A DNA stretch of 64,000 bases from Mangrovivirga cuniculi. GTDB lineage: Bacteria; Bacteroidota; Bacteroidia; Cytophagales; Cyclobacteriaceae. Positions 46,201 to 55,171 of this stretch are shown here, in pieces. Under the pieces are notes generated by a model. It saw only the letters and a list, made by a program, of their open reading frames with translations, was not told the DNA's origin and did no database searches. The position numbers and the translations under genes were made by a program. The stretch spans positions 1,428,001-1,492,000 of the forward strand of contig NZ_CP028923.1 in NCBI RefSeq assembly GCF_005166025.1. Reading direction: 5' to 3'. Every line of letters starts with the position of its first letter. The first letter of the stretch is position 1.

Positions 46201-46314
46201 ACCAGGGATCGGAAACCCGTCGCTGTCAGTTACAGTTCCGCTTACTGTCTGCTGTGCATACGATGATACAGCCAGCAGCATAAACAGCAACTGAATGAGT
46301 AGTGTTTTTTTCAT
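43234..46314 (-). CDS. susC: SusC/RagA-family TonB-dependent transporter of the glucan locus
   Basis: The start at 46314 gives a signal peptide (MKKTLLIQLLFMLLAVSSYA); a longer frame adds 17 polar residues and is unlikely. 1,026 residues: regulatory domain (TVSGTVTDSDGFPIPGVNVL), the SusC signature ALNEVVVVGYGTTTKKEL, plug (AGVNITSNSGSPGG; GVQAANGVIMITTKKG), and a barrel ending TYMFGVNLNF. It imports glucan oligosaccharides with its SusD partner. No STN domain. Transcription is divergent from the regulator at 46613, and three AATCGTT repeats lie just upstream. Confidence 0.95.
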   Translation of the reverse strand: MKKTLLIQLLFMLLAVSSYAQQTVSGTVTDSDGFPIPGVNVLEKGTNNGTVTDVEGNYSLTLPSDAVLTYTYIGFTPQEVPVQNRSTIDITMMEDITALNEVVVVGYGTTTKKELTGAVASVKGENLEKLNAPRIENALQGQFAGVNITSNSGSPGGAQNINIRGASTNGNAAPLVVVDGIIYDGGLSALNPSDIESIDVLKDATAGIYGVQAANGVIMITTKKGEKNQAARVSFDAYYGVQETSNKIDVLNATEYAILKNEAAAAAGDTPPFNNTNLGEGTDWQDEVFETAPIQSYTMSVRGGTSKSTYSIGGTYFDQKGIVGGDKSSFTRYNGRINFSTDLADNVTLDNILLYTNEERKTLPENVIGSVLFNALNNSPIFDVYDENGNFTYADGIGDVINPIAQMSNTFNESNTNKVTGKLALNWDINDAFSVTGRAAYNYADVKFRGFSPLVYYGAGKAQNTALNADLEPNTTEIAPGTSIPIPNSVTQSESTFFNYNFDAFLNYEETFNDVHKVKGTAGGSLQGITYKFLTGTAYDVPYNSWEFAYISAADQTNLLNNTGGYQEQTSLLSYFIRGEYGYDEKYLISALFRRDGSSKFGTNTQIGYFPTFSAAWVISEEDFFNNNFFDFMKLRASYGTAGNDRSQSAFAYRGLLNGEGVYPFNDQLVSGRAFGTLANPDLKWESTSQLDIGLDFDILKGDLSVSLDYYVKTTNDLIFQPDVSAISGAYGAGSAPPFINAGEIVNKGFELALNYRKMITDDVRINVNYNLSTNDNEVTALPEGVDFIPSGAFGVGGVNPSRMEVGFPLGYFFGYQTEGVFQNQEEIANAPTQEGAQPGDLRFKDVNGDGVIDFSGNTDKTFIGSPLPDFTMGLTLGAELYGFDFSAFLYAQVGNEILRNYERQTPLANLMSYRIDRWTGEGSSDQPRLTNGPNRNNVISDFYLEDGSYLRLKNIQIGYSLPNRIIENIGFERVRFYVSANNLFTLTDYMGYDPDVNSPNPVAAGIDYGFYPQARTYMFGVNLNF

Positions 46315-46612
46315 AAGTTTATTAGGGTTTGATTTTAAATCGTTAAAGCAAATCGTTTTTTGCAATCGTTTGAAATAACTCTTTATTATTACGGAATCAA
46401 AAAATTGTGATACAACAAGACTACATCATTGATCAAAAGTGTATTTCACAATTATTCATCATTTCAAGTGTAAATGTTTGTTTATTACATTTAAAAGCCT
46501 TTTTTTGGGTTCAAACTTTTTCAATTTTAATCAGTTTAAATACATCAATGAATATTATTGAATTTAATTTCATGATATCTGATGTGACCAGCTGATATTG
46601 ATTGTTTTCAAA
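46315..46612. promoter_or_regulatory. Divergent promoter region between susC and its regulator
   Basis: 298 bp separating the minus-strand susC operon and the plus-strand regulator. It is AT-rich and contains the periodic AATCGTT repeats near the susC side. Exact promoters cannot be placed by eye. Confidence 0.7.
46337..46370. repeat. Three AATCGTT direct repeats with 13-bp period
   Basis: AATCGTT occurs at 46338, 46351 and 46364, exactly 13 bp apart; the first two share AAATCGTT. They lie 24-56 bp upstream of the susC ATG, either in its leader RNA or at an operator. Binding by the adjacent HTH regulator is an inference. Confidence 0.6.
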
Positions 46613-49504
46613 ATGAGAAGCCTGTTTTTAATATTATTTTTATTTTCTTTCAACGCAATTGCTCAAAATGCGGAAGGACTACCTTTTACCAGGTACTTCT
46701 CAACTCAGGATTATGAAGGGGGAATACAAAACTGGTCAATCACTCAAAATAATGAGGGACTTATATATGTAGCTAATAATTTCGGGCTGTTGGAATATGA
46801 TGCCAATTCATGGAATCGCTATGTCGTACCCGGTGGAACTAAAATGAGAGATGTGACCATTGGTCCCGGAGGTGAAATTTATGTTGCCATCCAGGGAGAT
46901 TTTGGTTACATAATCCCATCTAATCCGGAAGGCGAACGATATATTTCTCTAGCTGACAGTCTTCCTGAAAAATATCGGAATTTTGATGAAGCCTGGCGAA
47001 TATTTCACGATGGTGAGAATTTATATTTTTGCACCTTCAGGCAAATTTTTCTTTTTAATGGAAAAGGACAATTAATCGATGTGATAGAACCAACCTATCC
47101 TCCTGAGAATTTTCATTTTGTCAATAACCGCTTATTTGTTAATGAACTCGAATATGGATTGACTTATTTGGATAATGGAAAACTTAAACTTTTTGAAAAG
47201 GGAGAGTTTTTTAAGGGAAAGGCTGTCACTTCCATTATCCCTATAGCAAATAACCACTTGCTTATTTTTACTAACAGCCACGGAGTATATACCTGGGATG
47301 GGACAAAATATAAAATATGGAATGAAAATAATCATGAAATATTTTCTTCCGCCTCTGTGAATACAGCAATTAGATTGTCATCCGGAAATATGGCAATAGG
47401 AACTCAAAACAAGGGTTTGTATATCACTGATTCGAATGGTGAAATACTATTTTACCTGAATAAAGGAAATGGATTAAATAACAGAACTGTTCTTTCACTT
47501 TTTGAAGATATATATGGAAACCTGTGGGTAGGGCATAATAACGGAATTTCTGTCATTGAATTAACCGTTCCCTTTACTCTTATCAGTGAGCAATCAAATC
47601 TTCCAGGAACAGGCTATGACGGCATGGCCGTTGATGACATAATTTATCTTGGTACCAATAATGGTCTTTATTCAAAAAATATCACAGATCCCACGATTCA
47701 AAATTATACTTTCGTTGAAAATTCACGAGGTCAGGTTTACTCTATAAAAGAAATTGACGATTATCTTTTAATGGGCCATCACCTGGGTACGTTTTTGATT
47801 AATGATAGAAAAGTTGAGCAGATATCTGATGTTTTGGGAGCCTGGACCTTTGTTGAATTGCCTGATCACCCAGAATATATCATTTGTGGAACTTATAAGG
47901 GATTACTTCTGTTCAAACGGGAGGGGAAGTCACTAAAGTTTGTTAGAAAACTAAAAGGATTTGATGAATCTTCCAGGGTAATGGAGGTTGATGACTCTGG
48001 TTATATCTGGATGACTCATGGTTACAAAGGAGTTTACAGATTACACATTCATGATGAGCTTGATTCTGTACAGGTCAAATTTTATGGAATAGAGCAGGGT
48101 TTACCATCAAATTACCTGGTGAATGTATGGAAAATAAATGGGCGGTTGATCTTCTCAACAGAAACCACTATTTATTCATATAATGAAAAAACTGATCGAT
48201 TCGCTCCTGATGAATATTTCTCCGAATTTTTTGACGAGAATTCGAATATTAGCTTTATGGAACAGGACCCGATGGGTAATATTTACTATTTATCTTCTAC
48301 TGAAATCGGAGTTCTTCTCAGGCAATCTAATGGTACTTTTGAAAAAAACACTAAAATTTTCAACAGGCTAAAAGGTTTGTTAAATGATGATTTGCAAAAT
48401 TTATCCATATTAAATTCCAACCAGGTACTCTACGGAGCAAAGGAAGGTTTTATTATGTATACAAAGCAGGGAGGGGATCCGTCTGATGCTTCTTTCGATG
48501 CACTAATCAGGAAGGTTTACAATACCAGTACGTTAAAAGACAGCGTAATTTATTCCGGATATTATTACAATGGTGAAAACCTTTTGTCCGATATTCCCGA
48601 AGAAAAAATTCCTGAATATCATTATTCTAAAAATTCGATCAAATTTGAATATAGTGCCCCGTTTTATCAAGGTTCAAAATATACCAGGTACCAGTATAAA
48701 CTAGAAAATTATGACGAGGACTGGAGTAGCTGGTCAGAAACTAATGTTAAGGAATACACTAATTTGCGGGAAGGGTCATATACCTTTAAAGTGAGGGCAA
48801 TAAATATTTATGATCAGATAAGTGAGGTTGATTCATATAGTTTTGTGATAGTTGCTCCCTGGTACAGGACCACTTTAGCATATATAGGAGGGGCATTTTT
48901 ACTTTTGTTTATCATTGCCAGTACCTTTTATTTTGTCGATAGCAGGCATAAAAAAGAAAAGCGCTTAATGGAATTAACCCAGGAAAGGGAAATAAACCAG
49001 AAAGAATCCCAACTGCGTTCTTCTGAAGAAATGTTAGAGAAATTGAAAAGTGAAAAATTAAAGGCGGAGGTAGAAAGTAAAAATCAGGAACTGGCTACTT
49101 CTACCATGCACCTTCTCAACAAGAATAGCTTTATAAATAGTATTAAGCATAATATCAGTTCCATAATAAAGCGGAGCAAAAACCAGGAGGTAAAGAAAGA
49201 ACTCAATAAGATTATGGTCAATATTGAAAAAAATATTGCTTCAGATGATGATTGGGAACATTTCGCAATACATTTTGACCAGGTCCACGGCGATTTTACA
49301 AAGAGATTAAAAGATAACTATCCAAAGTTAACACCACAGGAAATGAAGCTTAGTGCCTATTTGAGAATGAACCTTTCCACAAAAGAAATAGCACATTTAT
49401 TAAATATTTCAGTTAGAGGTGTTGAGATAGCAAGATATCGTTTAAGGAAAAAACTTACCCTGGAACGTTCGGAAAATCTGCAGGAGTTTATTTTGAAATA
49501 CTAA
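46613..49504 (+). CDS. SusR-like transmembrane regulator: beta-propeller sensor, Y_Y_Y domain, coiled coil, LuxR-type HTH
   Basis: The ATG at 46613 opens a signal peptide (MRSLFLILFLFSFNAIAQ). The 963-residue protein then carries a two-bladed-propeller-type sensor region (about 20-690) with repeats such as LFEDIYGNLWVGHNNGISVI and VDDSGYIWMTHGYKGVYRL. A Y_Y_Y domain (about 690-750: YQYKLENYDEDWSSWSE) and one membrane helix (about 755-778) follow, then a coiled coil and a C-terminal HTH (KLTPQEMKLSAYL, STKEIAHLLNISVRGVEIAR). There is no kinase or receiver domain, so a periplasmic ligand signal must pass directly to the HTH. It most likely controls the divergent glucan operon. Confidence 0.9.
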   Translation: MRSLFLILFLFSFNAIAQNAEGLPFTRYFSTQDYEGGIQNWSITQNNEGLIYVANNFGLLEYDANSWNRYVVPGGTKMRDVTIGPGGEIYVAIQGDFGYIIPSNPEGERYISLADSLPEKYRNFDEAWRIFHDGENLYFCTFRQIFLFNGKGQLIDVIEPTYPPENFHFVNNRLFVNELEYGLTYLDNGKLKLFEKGEFFKGKAVTSIIPIANNHLLIFTNSHGVYTWDGTKYKIWNENNHEIFSSASVNTAIRLSSGNMAIGTQNKGLYITDSNGEILFYLNKGNGLNNRTVLSLFEDIYGNLWVGHNNGISVIELTVPFTLISEQSNLPGTGYDGMAVDDIIYLGTNNGLYSKNITDPTIQNYTFVENSRGQVYSIKEIDDYLLMGHHLGTFLINDRKVEQISDVLGAWTFVELPDHPEYIICGTYKGLLLFKREGKSLKFVRKLKGFDESSRVMEVDDSGYIWMTHGYKGVYRLHIHDELDSVQVKFYGIEQGLPSNYLVNVWKINGRLIFSTETTIYSYNEKTDRFAPDEYFSEFFDENSNISFMEQDPMGNIYYLSSTEIGVLLRQSNGTFEKNTKIFNRLKGLLNDDLQNLSILNSNQVLYGAKEGFIMYTKQGGDPSDASFDALIRKVYNTSTLKDSVIYSGYYYNGENLLSDIPEEKIPEYHYSKNSIKFEYSAPFYQGSKYTRYQYKLENYDEDWSSWSETNVKEYTNLREGSYTFKVRAINIYDQISEVDSYSFVIVAPWYRTTLAYIGGAFLLLFIIASTFYFVDSRHKKEKRLMELTQEREINQKESQLRSSEEMLEKLKSEKLKAEVESKNQELATSTMHLLNKNSFINSIKHNISSIIKRSKNQEVKKELNKIMVNIEKNIASDDDWEHFAIHFDQVHGDFTKRLKDNYPKLTPQEMKLSAYLRMNLSTKEIAHLLNISVRGVEIARYRLRKKLTLERSENLQEFILKY

Positions 49505-49587
49505 CAGATAACTTAATTATAAAACCAATTTATTGTCTTATAGGTGTAAATTATTTAACTTTTAATTAACCAAACAACTAAACACTT

Positions 49588-50190
49588 ATGACTAAAAATA
49601 TATTGACTTTGATGCTGGTGGCGTTATTTGCTATTAGTTGCGGAAGCAGTGAATCATCTGACGAAGATTCGGATGATATGATTAACGAAGATGTTCCCAT
49701 GGAGACCATGCCTGATCCTCCAATGACTGAAGAACCACTATCCGAACCTCATACGGAAGAAGATGTAGATCCAATGGAAAGCGCCAATGCAGATGGGTCT
49801 GTTGCTAATGTTGGAGATCCACAATTGGTTAATAAGGAAGATTCCGACTACTACACTAATGAAGATGGAATGGTTATTCATAATGTGATGGATATCAAAC
49901 CAACGTATATGGGAGGTGAAGAAGAAATGGATAAATGGATAGCTAAGAACATTACTTACCCTTCTTCAGCAAGAAGAGATAATGTTGAAGGAACCATGGT
50001 TGTTTCTTTTATAATTGATAAAGAGGGAAATATAGTTAATCCTGTGATTGAAAGTGGACCTGAAAATGAAGCATTAAGAGAGGAAGCGAAAAGAGTGATT
50101 AGCGAGATGCCCAAGTGGCAGGCCGGTATGAAAAACGGAGATCCGGTGAATGCTAAATATAAACTTCCAATTACTTTTAAACTTCAATAA
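49588..50190 (+). CDS. Lipoprotein with TonB C-terminal domain
   Basis: 200 residues. The leader (MTKNILTLMLVALFAISC) carries a lipobox Cys at about 18, followed by an acidic, Pro-containing linker (about 20-95). A TonB C-terminal domain fills the rest: KPTYMGGEEEMDKWIAKNI, YPSSARRDNVEGTMVVSFI, IDKEGNIVNPVIES, MPKWQAGMKNGDPV and YKLPITFKL. Standard TonB proteins are held in the inner membrane by an N-terminal helix that contacts ExbBD. A lipid anchor and acidic linker here argue for a different role, perhaps a decoy or a protein of the outer-membrane face. It follows the regulator by 83 bp. Confidence 0.8.
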   Translation: MTKNILTLMLVALFAISCGSSESSDEDSDDMINEDVPMETMPDPPMTEEPLSEPHTEEDVDPMESANADGSVANVGDPQLVNKEDSDYYTNEDGMVIHNVMDIKPTYMGGEEEMDKWIAKNITYPSSARRDNVEGTMVVSFIIDKEGNIVNPVIESGPENEALREEAKRVISEMPKWQAGMKNGDPVNAKYKLPITFKLQ

Positions 50191-50215
50191 TAATCTAATT
50201 CAGAAGTTATTTCAG

Positions 50216-50247
50216 ATATAATACCCGGTAGAATCCGGGTATTATAT
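50216..50247 (+). terminator. Perfect 13-bp hairpin after the TonB-like gene
   Basis: ATATAATACCCGG / CCGGGTATTATAT with a 6-nt loop, 26 bp past the stop codon. A clean U-run is lacking, but the position and stem strength fit a terminator. Confidence 0.65.
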
Positions 50248-50363
50248 TATAATATTAACTTATTTTAACATCCACTCCGTATTTAATTACGTTAAATTTA
50301 TAGTGGTCTTTATTAGAAAGATATCTTCGATTTTAAGACTTCATCTATAAAACTGTTCGAAAT

Positions 50364-51008
50364 ATGGATCGCATTCTAAGTCTTGCATTAGTGATTTTTA
50401 CCATTCTTTCCTGTTCAGGTCAGGAATCGGATGATAATAATACCACCCGGACGCTTATTGGAAATTGTGAAGGATGCGAAGCTGTTTTTGAATTTAATGG
50501 CAGACCATTAAATGCGACAGATACACTTCCGGGGTTTGAAAATGAAGGAACCAAGATTAAAATTTCAGGTACGATTTATGAACAAGACGGAGAAACACCG
50601 GCAAGCGATGTAGTAATGTATGTATATCATACCAATCAGAAAGGAATTTATGAACCAAAACCAAGTTCTGAAGGCTGGGAAAAAAGACATGGCTATATCC
50701 GTGGCTGGGTTAAGACTGATAGTGAAGGGCATTATGAATTTTATACGTTAAAACCAGGCCATTATCCAAACAGGAAAACACCTGCTCACATCCATCCGAT
50801 AATTCTGGAACCAGACGGAAAGTATTACTGGGTTGGATCTTATTTTTTCTCCGATGATCCTCATTTAACTTCCGAAATGAAAAACAATAAAAATCCAAGG
50901 TGCGGGTCAGACGGCATATTGCAATTAACTGATGCTGATCAGGATGGCATTTTGGAAGGGCATCGCGATTTTGTTCTCGGTAAAAACATATCAGAATATC
51001 CAAATTAA
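50364..51008 (+). CDS. Intradiol ring-cleavage dioxygenase-like lipoprotein
   Basis: 214 residues with a lipoprotein leader (MDRILSLALVIFTILSC). The beta-sandwich core of intradiol dioxygenases is recognisable: IKISGTIYEQDGETPASDVVMYVYHTNQ, GYIRGWVKTDSEGHYEFYTLKPG and the iron-ligand region YPNRKTPAHIHPII, which has the Tyr and two His positions (HxH) of the non-haem Fe(III) site. A second ligand Tyr is plausibly in GIYEPKP. Extracellular lipoprotein forms occur in Bacteroidota and their substrates are unknown; a catechol or a protein-bound aromatic is possible. The upstream TonB-like gene is separated by a hairpin, so it is likely transcribed separately. Confidence 0.8.
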   Translation: MDRILSLALVIFTILSCSGQESDDNNTTRTLIGNCEGCEAVFEFNGRPLNATDTLPGFENEGTKIKISGTIYEQDGETPASDVVMYVYHTNQKGIYEPKPSSEGWEKRHGYIRGWVKTDSEGHYEFYTLKPGHYPNRKTPAHIHPIILEPDGKYYWVGSYFFSDDPHLTSEMKNNKNPRCGSDGILQLTDADQDGILEGHRDFVLGKNISEYPN

Positions 51009-51141
51009 TTCCTTACAGGTTCATTTCCAGAATTTTAACCTTTGATATTATTTGCACTATATGGCATTTATTTTGTATTTTAAAAATAAGGCCAGACTAA
51101 ATCCGACTGTAAAGGAAATTTTAACTAAATAATATCTATCA

Positions 51142-52629
51142 ATGTCATTTTATCGACCCAATAGTAAATCCAGGAGGGATTTTTTAATAAAGTTGTCTTC
51201 TGGAATTACAGCATTTACCACATTTTCGATGGTTCCTTTTAATTTAGAAGCTGAATCATCTATTAAGGGACGAACCACATCACCAAAAAAAGTTATTATT
51301 ATAGGTGCCGGATTATCCGGATTAGCTGCTGCCAGGGAATTAAATAAAGCTGGCCATGACGTTACTGTTCTGGAAGCCAGATCAGTTTCCGGAGGTAGAG
51401 TAAAAACTCTCAGACAACCATTTGCTGACGGATTAAATGCAGAAGCAGGAGGATATATGTTTTCTGAGGCATATTCCACCGCTAACCAATTAATTTCAGA
51501 GCTGGGATTAAAGAAGGAACCAGTTCAATTCCCTGTTGGAGGAACTGCTTATTACCTGGCCGGTAAACGAATGGTTTCAAGTGATAACCTGGAGGTGTTG
51601 CCCTTTGATATCAGGCCCGAAGAAGCTGAATTAGGAGCTATGGGTTTAGTAAAGAAATATATAATTGATACACTTCCGCCAGATATAAATAACCCGAATA
51701 ACTGGAGTGATCCTGAAGTGATAGCCCTCGATAAAATATCCGTAGAACAATACCTTAAGAAACAAGGAGCTAGTAAAGGGGCTATTGATCTGTTAAAAAC
51801 AACACAATATTATGCCACAGCTCCAGAAAAAACATCTATGCTGGCTGTTGCCAAGTCAGATTTTGGACTGTTTATGCAGGGAGCCCCTTTCATAATAAAT
51901 GGAGGAAACGATGTATTGCCAGGAAAAATGGCTGCAGATCTTAGTGGTAAGATCCACTATGGTGTTGAAGTAAAGAAAATCGCTTATAATAATGATGGTG
52001 TTACAGTAGAAGGAATGAGACATAATAATTCGATGTCATTTGATGGTCATCATGTTATTTGTACCCTGCCTTGTCCGGTGATGCAGAAAGTGAATTTTGA
52101 ACCGGGACTATCAGCGGGCAAGAAAAATGCTATTGAAAATTATCCTTATCTGAAAGTTACCAGGGGATATGCCCAGGTAGGTAGTGCTTATTGGAAATCA
52201 GAAGGACTGGGTAGTATGGCTTATACTGATAAATCTACTTTTGTATATACCCATCCGACATATAAGTCATTTGGAGCGAATGACAGGTGCATTATGGAAG
52301 CTTATATGGACGGTGATGAATCAATTAAGTGGGGTAAAAAGGATAAAGAGGAAATAATTAATCATACAATTAATACGCTTAATGCAGTTCACCCCGGATT
52401 AAAGAATCATTATGAAGGCGGTGCAGTGAAAGACTGGACTTATGACCCTTACTCTTTAGGAGGACCTTCATGGGCCGGTCCGGGTGATATATCTAAATAT
52501 CTCGCTGATCTTCAAAAACCTGAAGGCAGGATCCATTTTGCCGGAGAGCATACCACAGTTCTTAGAAGTACTATGGAAGGTGCTCTGAGATCTGGAATAA
52601 GAGCTGCAAAAGCGGTAGATAAGGCTTAA
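51142..52629 (+). CDS. Tat-exported FAD-dependent amine oxidase family protein
   Basis: 495 residues. The N terminus has a twin-arginine signal ([18 protein letters not shown]). The FAD-binding Rossmann motif [21 protein letters not shown] follows (about residues 52-72), then [14 protein letters not shown] and the C-terminal [18 protein letters not shown] motif that closes the flavin site. This order is typical of flavin-containing monoamine oxidases, which oxidise amines to aldehydes with H2O2 release. The enzyme would act in the periplasm with FAD inserted before export. The substrate is not evident from the sequence. Confidence 0.9.
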   Translation: MSFYRPNSKSRRDFLIKLSSGITAFTTFSMVPFNLEAESSIKGRTTSPKKVIIIGAGLSGLAAARELNKAGHDVTVLEARSVSGGRVKTLRQPFADGLNAEAGGYMFSEAYSTANQLISELGLKKEPVQFPVGGTAYYLAGKRMVSSDNLEVLPFDIRPEEAELGAMGLVKKYIIDTLPPDINNPNNWSDPEVIALDKISVEQYLKKQGASKGAIDLLKTTQYYATAPEKTSMLAVAKSDFGLFMQGAPFIINGGNDVLPGKMAADLSGKIHYGVEVKKIAYNNDGVTVEGMRHNNSMSFDGHHVICTLPCPVMQKVNFEPGLSAGKKNAIENYPYLKVTRGYAQVGSAYWKSEGLGSMAYTDKSTFVYTHPTYKSFGANDRCIMEAYMDGDESIKWGKKDKEEIINHTINTLNAVHPGLKNHYEGGAVKDWTYDPYSLGGPSWAGPGDISKYLADLQKPEGRIHFAGEHTTVLRSTMEGALRSGIRAAKAVDKA

Positions 52630-52650
52630 GAAATAATTAACCAGCTAGTA

Positions 52651-52676
52651 AAAAACCCGGCAAGCGCCGGGTTTTT
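52651..52676. terminator. Bidirectional terminator between convergent genes
   Basis: AAAAACCCGGC / GCCGGGTTTTT with a 4-nt loop, A-run before and T-run after. It serves the amine oxidase gene (+) and the prolyl oligopeptidase gene (-). Confidence 0.9.
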
Positions 52677-52696
52677 AATTTTAACTAATTCATTTT

Positions 52697-54882
52697 CTAT
52701 CTGTCTCTCATATTAATAATGTTCGCAGTATATGCCGGATTTCCTGTTTGCCATAAACTGAAACTAAGGATATCAGCCATCTCTCTTATTTGCTGACTTT
52801 TAGTATCTCCGACACCATGGCCTCCTTCGAAATCAACTGTAAATAATATCGGATTATTAGAGGAATTATATGACTGAAGTTTGGCTGCATACTTAGCCGG
52901 TTGCCATACCGCTACTCTGGGATCGTTATATCCAGCAGTTATTAATGTGGCAGGATAGGCTCTGCCATCTTCCAGGTGATGGTAGGCGTCCATTTCCAGC
53001 AAGGCTTTATATTCCTCAGGATTTTCAGTGCTACCAAATTCAGGTATATTAACCGGGCCATTTGGTGAATTTTCCATTCTGACAGGGTTCATACAACCAA
53101 CAACCGGGATTGCAGCTGCAAAAAGATCCGGTCTTTCAGTCATCGCTCTACCGATCAATATACCACCGGCACTTCCTCCGAAAATGGCTGTTTTTTGTGG
53201 TGAAGAATAATTTTCTGAATGCAGATATTCTGCACAGGCAATGAAATCTTTCCAGGTATTGGGTTTTGTAGATTTATAGCCTGCACGGTGCCATTTCTCT
53301 CCAAGTTCACCACCACCACGGACATGGGCTACGGCAAATATTCCGTCTTCGGCTGTCCACATTAAGGCTTTAGGATTGAAAAATGGGTTAATAGACGCAC
53401 CATAAGATCCGTATCCTAACATCAATACCGGATTATCTCCATTTCTTTCCAGTCCTCTTTTATAGATTAAAGAAAGTGGCACCATCGTTCCATCATGGGA
53501 CGGAACCATCACCTCTTCTACTACTAAATTTGCAAACTCCGGATATTCGGGTCTTTCGGTTAGTTCTTCAACCTTAAATGAATTATCATCCGGGTTATAT
53601 TTAAATCTTCTGTAATCTGAAGTCCAGCCATTCAATCTTACCCAAATGTCATCATAGTTATGGCCCTTAGTCATAACATTGACATTTCCGGCAATAAACG
53701 GTAAATCAATATGATTTGGGTTTTCACTATTTTCAGATATATGATAAAGCTTTGACTGTACTCCATTTTTTCTCGTGGTATAGAAAATGCCCTTATTAGA
53801 TAAGTCAAAATCTTTTAATACCTCATTTTTATTTTCAGGAATTACTGTTTTGGCTGTTGCAAAATCAGGGTTATTTACCGGCATCCTCATTACCTTATAA
53901 TTAGGAGCATCTTTTGAGGTCGTGAAATAGATGAATTGTTCATCGGTTTCAAAATCCATTACCTCGTGTTCCTTATCAAAAATCTTTTGCCAGTTGATGT
54001 TTTCGTTAGTTAGTTCGTCAGCATCGGCCATATACATAGTAAGATATTTGTCAACAGTAACGGTTAACCCATACAATTTGTCAGAATGCTTATCGTAATA
54101 GACTAAAGGAAATTCCTCTGCCTTTATTCCAAGATCCGGATTGTTTTCAGTTGATAATATTTGTTTATCCTCATTTGGATCTGTTCCTACTTTATGTAAA
54201 AAGTTTTTGCTGTTAAGTTCTCTTTCTTCATCATTCAGATCGGATGAGTTAAGCCTGTTGTATAGAAAATGATTTGCATCGGGTAGCCATGATACAGTTG
54301 CAAACCATACCCTGTCGATCAATTCCGAATGAATGTTTTTTGAATCAACATCCATAATGAGTAGGTGTGCATTTTCTGATCCATTAGGAGCGACTTCAAA
54401 AGCAACTTTCTCAGCATTATCGCTTGGATAAACCCCGGTAATAACATAATTTTTGTTTTCTGCCGCCTGGTAGTTTTGCGGGTCAAATAGTAGTTGTTCG
54501 GTACCGGATATGTTATCTCGCATATAGAGCTTTCCGATTTCTTCATCTGCTGTTCTTTTTACATAAAAATATTTATCGTTTTCAGTAATGTTTACGTACG
54601 ATAACCGAGCTTTTTGCCTGTTTTCAAGTTCCATTAACTTATTTTGTAAGTCATTTCTACCTGATATGGAGTTTAAAACGTTCCTGGCATAGGTATTTTG
54701 AGCTTTTAACCATTCTACAAACTCAGGTTTATCGGTTTTTTCCATATAGTGATATGGATCCTCAAGTTTATCTCCGTGATACTTGTGTGTATGGTTTTTA
54801 ACCGGAGCTTCGGGGGCTGTGCATTCATGAAACTTATAGCGAATATTGCTACAAGAAAGGGGAGAAGTCTCACTGCTTTCAT
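52697..54882 (-). CDS. Prolyl oligopeptidase (S9A), frameshifted near the 5' end
   Basis: The longest uninterrupted frame starts at 54745, but the gene begins at the ATG at 54882: MKAVRLLPFLVAIFAISFMNA is a signal peptide. A C-run (G5 at 54812-54816 on the plus strand) is one base short; adding it joins the leader to PVKNHTHKYHGDKLEDPYHYME, the conserved family start. The repaired protein is 728 residues. It has the seven-bladed propeller (for example WLPDANHFLYNRL) and the catalytic domain with GYGSYGASINPFF, the nucleophile motif FGGSAGGILIGRAM, the Asp region YNDPRVAVWQP and the His in EGGHGVGD. It cleaves after Pro in short peptides, outside the cytoplasm. The lesion is a homopolymer contraction and likely an artefact. 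Confidence 0.88.
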
Positions 54883-55171
54883 AACTGGTAGTTTTGATAA
54901 TGATTGATAATTAATATAACTGGATATCGAGGTTGGGTAAGCTTTGTTTGCTTATCTTATTCTTTAAATGGTGTTATATAAATTATAAAATTTATTCTAT
55001 AAGTACAATTTAAAAAGAATAGATTTTTGCTTTATTGTATTAATTGCTAAACATTTAATTCAGATTAGATAATTGATTTTTCTTTTTTAATATCTAGCTT
55101 TGTATTCATTCGGATTTTTAATCAAAATCCGGTGAGGGAATTTATTTATATCACAACTATTTTTTTAAGTT
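54883..55171. other. AT-rich divergent intergenic region
   Basis: 289 bp between the divergent prolyl oligopeptidase and the secreted unknown gene. It must hold both promoters; I see no further gene or repeat. Confidence 0.55.
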
